Below the pieces are notes generated by a model, which was not told where the DNA came from, made no database searches, and saw nothing but the letters and a program-made list of their open reading frames with translations. A stretch of DNA of 21,153 bases from a virus. A program made the translations under genes and the position numbers. Below, one piece after another: positions 21,120 to 21,153 of the stretch. Positions within the stretch are counted from its first letter, which is position 1. Each line of letters begins with the position of its first letter. The stretch covers positions 1 through 21,153 of the IMG/VR virus record IMGVR_UViG_3300045971_000070; one strand, written 5' to 3'.

Positions 21120-21153
21120 AAACCGTGGACGTTGTTCAATACTTTATGGATAA
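21116..21153 (+). CDS. Start of next gene (partial)
   Basis: ATG 21116 overlaps the TGA of the previous gene. Twelve codons, MKTVDVVQYFMD, remain in the window. The start V-x-YFMD is like the first helix of phage tail lysozyme-type proteins, but it is too short to decide. Continuing the coupled chain, it is likely another ejection or tail protein. Confidence 0.5.
   Translation, partial: MKTVDVVQYFMD

Noticed and set aside
1-21153. tRNA genes, CRISPR arrays, transposases or integrase
   Set aside because: No cloverleaf, no regularly spaced repeats with spacers and no transposase/recombinase motifs seen; the only mobile elements are the two introns.

Overview
The window is part of a tailed-phage genome. 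All recognisable genes lie on the + strand, most start at or over the stop codon of the gene before, and the content is almost entirely virion and lysis functions. The host is probably Gram-negative. Two phage proteins carry bacterial lipoprotein signals (lipobox ending in Cys), and the endolysin is a single-domain lambda gpR type without a signal peptide or wall-binding domain. The host species cannot be read from the sequence. A DUF5309/SU10-type HK97-fold capsid protein, an SU10-type head-tail adaptor, a P22-gp10-like nozzle candidate and glycine-rich ejection proteins together suggest a short-tailed (podovirus-like) phage. Terminase and portal are not in the window and presumably lie upstream.

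Layout: 1-217, 3' end of a DEDDh 3'-5' exonuclease. 268-1548, clan GH-A glycoside hydrolase with a His/Pro-rich head. 1568-2710, scaffolding protein. 2723-5972, the major capsid gene, split into three exons (2723-3106, 4137-4235, 5409-5972) by two related group I introns (3107-4136 and 4236-5408), each holding an HNH homing endonuclease. Joined, the exons give a continuous 348-residue capsid protein. 6004-6046, a probable partial terminator. 6064-7676, small structural proteins, including PASTA-like domains. 7681-10735, jelly-roll, LamG and other beta-rich virion proteins. 10738-11446, two overlapping lipoprotein genes, the first with a RadC-like JAMM domain. 11427-13505, coiled-coil/membrane proteins, a probable holin and a GH104 endolysin. 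13502-16572, adaptor, tail-collar fibre and nozzle candidate. 16572-18719 and 18719-19144, a Zn-ribbon protein, a short fibre, a GNAT-like protein, a Q/G/N-rich protein and a cupin. 19141-21119, ejection proteins, followed by the first codons of another gene.

The most interesting part is the capsid gene. Both introns sit at codon boundaries. In both, translation that runs from the exon into the unspliced intron stops 8 or 9 sense codons later in the P2 hairpin and ends in Leu-Ala-Ala, the same C-terminus as the tmRNA/ssrA degradation tag. Intron 1 also carries a near-consensus sigma70 promoter placed to drive its endonuclease. This suggests that failed splicing may give capsid fragments marked for proteolysis, while the endonucleases can be expressed separately. 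The other notable gene is a lipoprotein with a JAMM metalloprotease motif.
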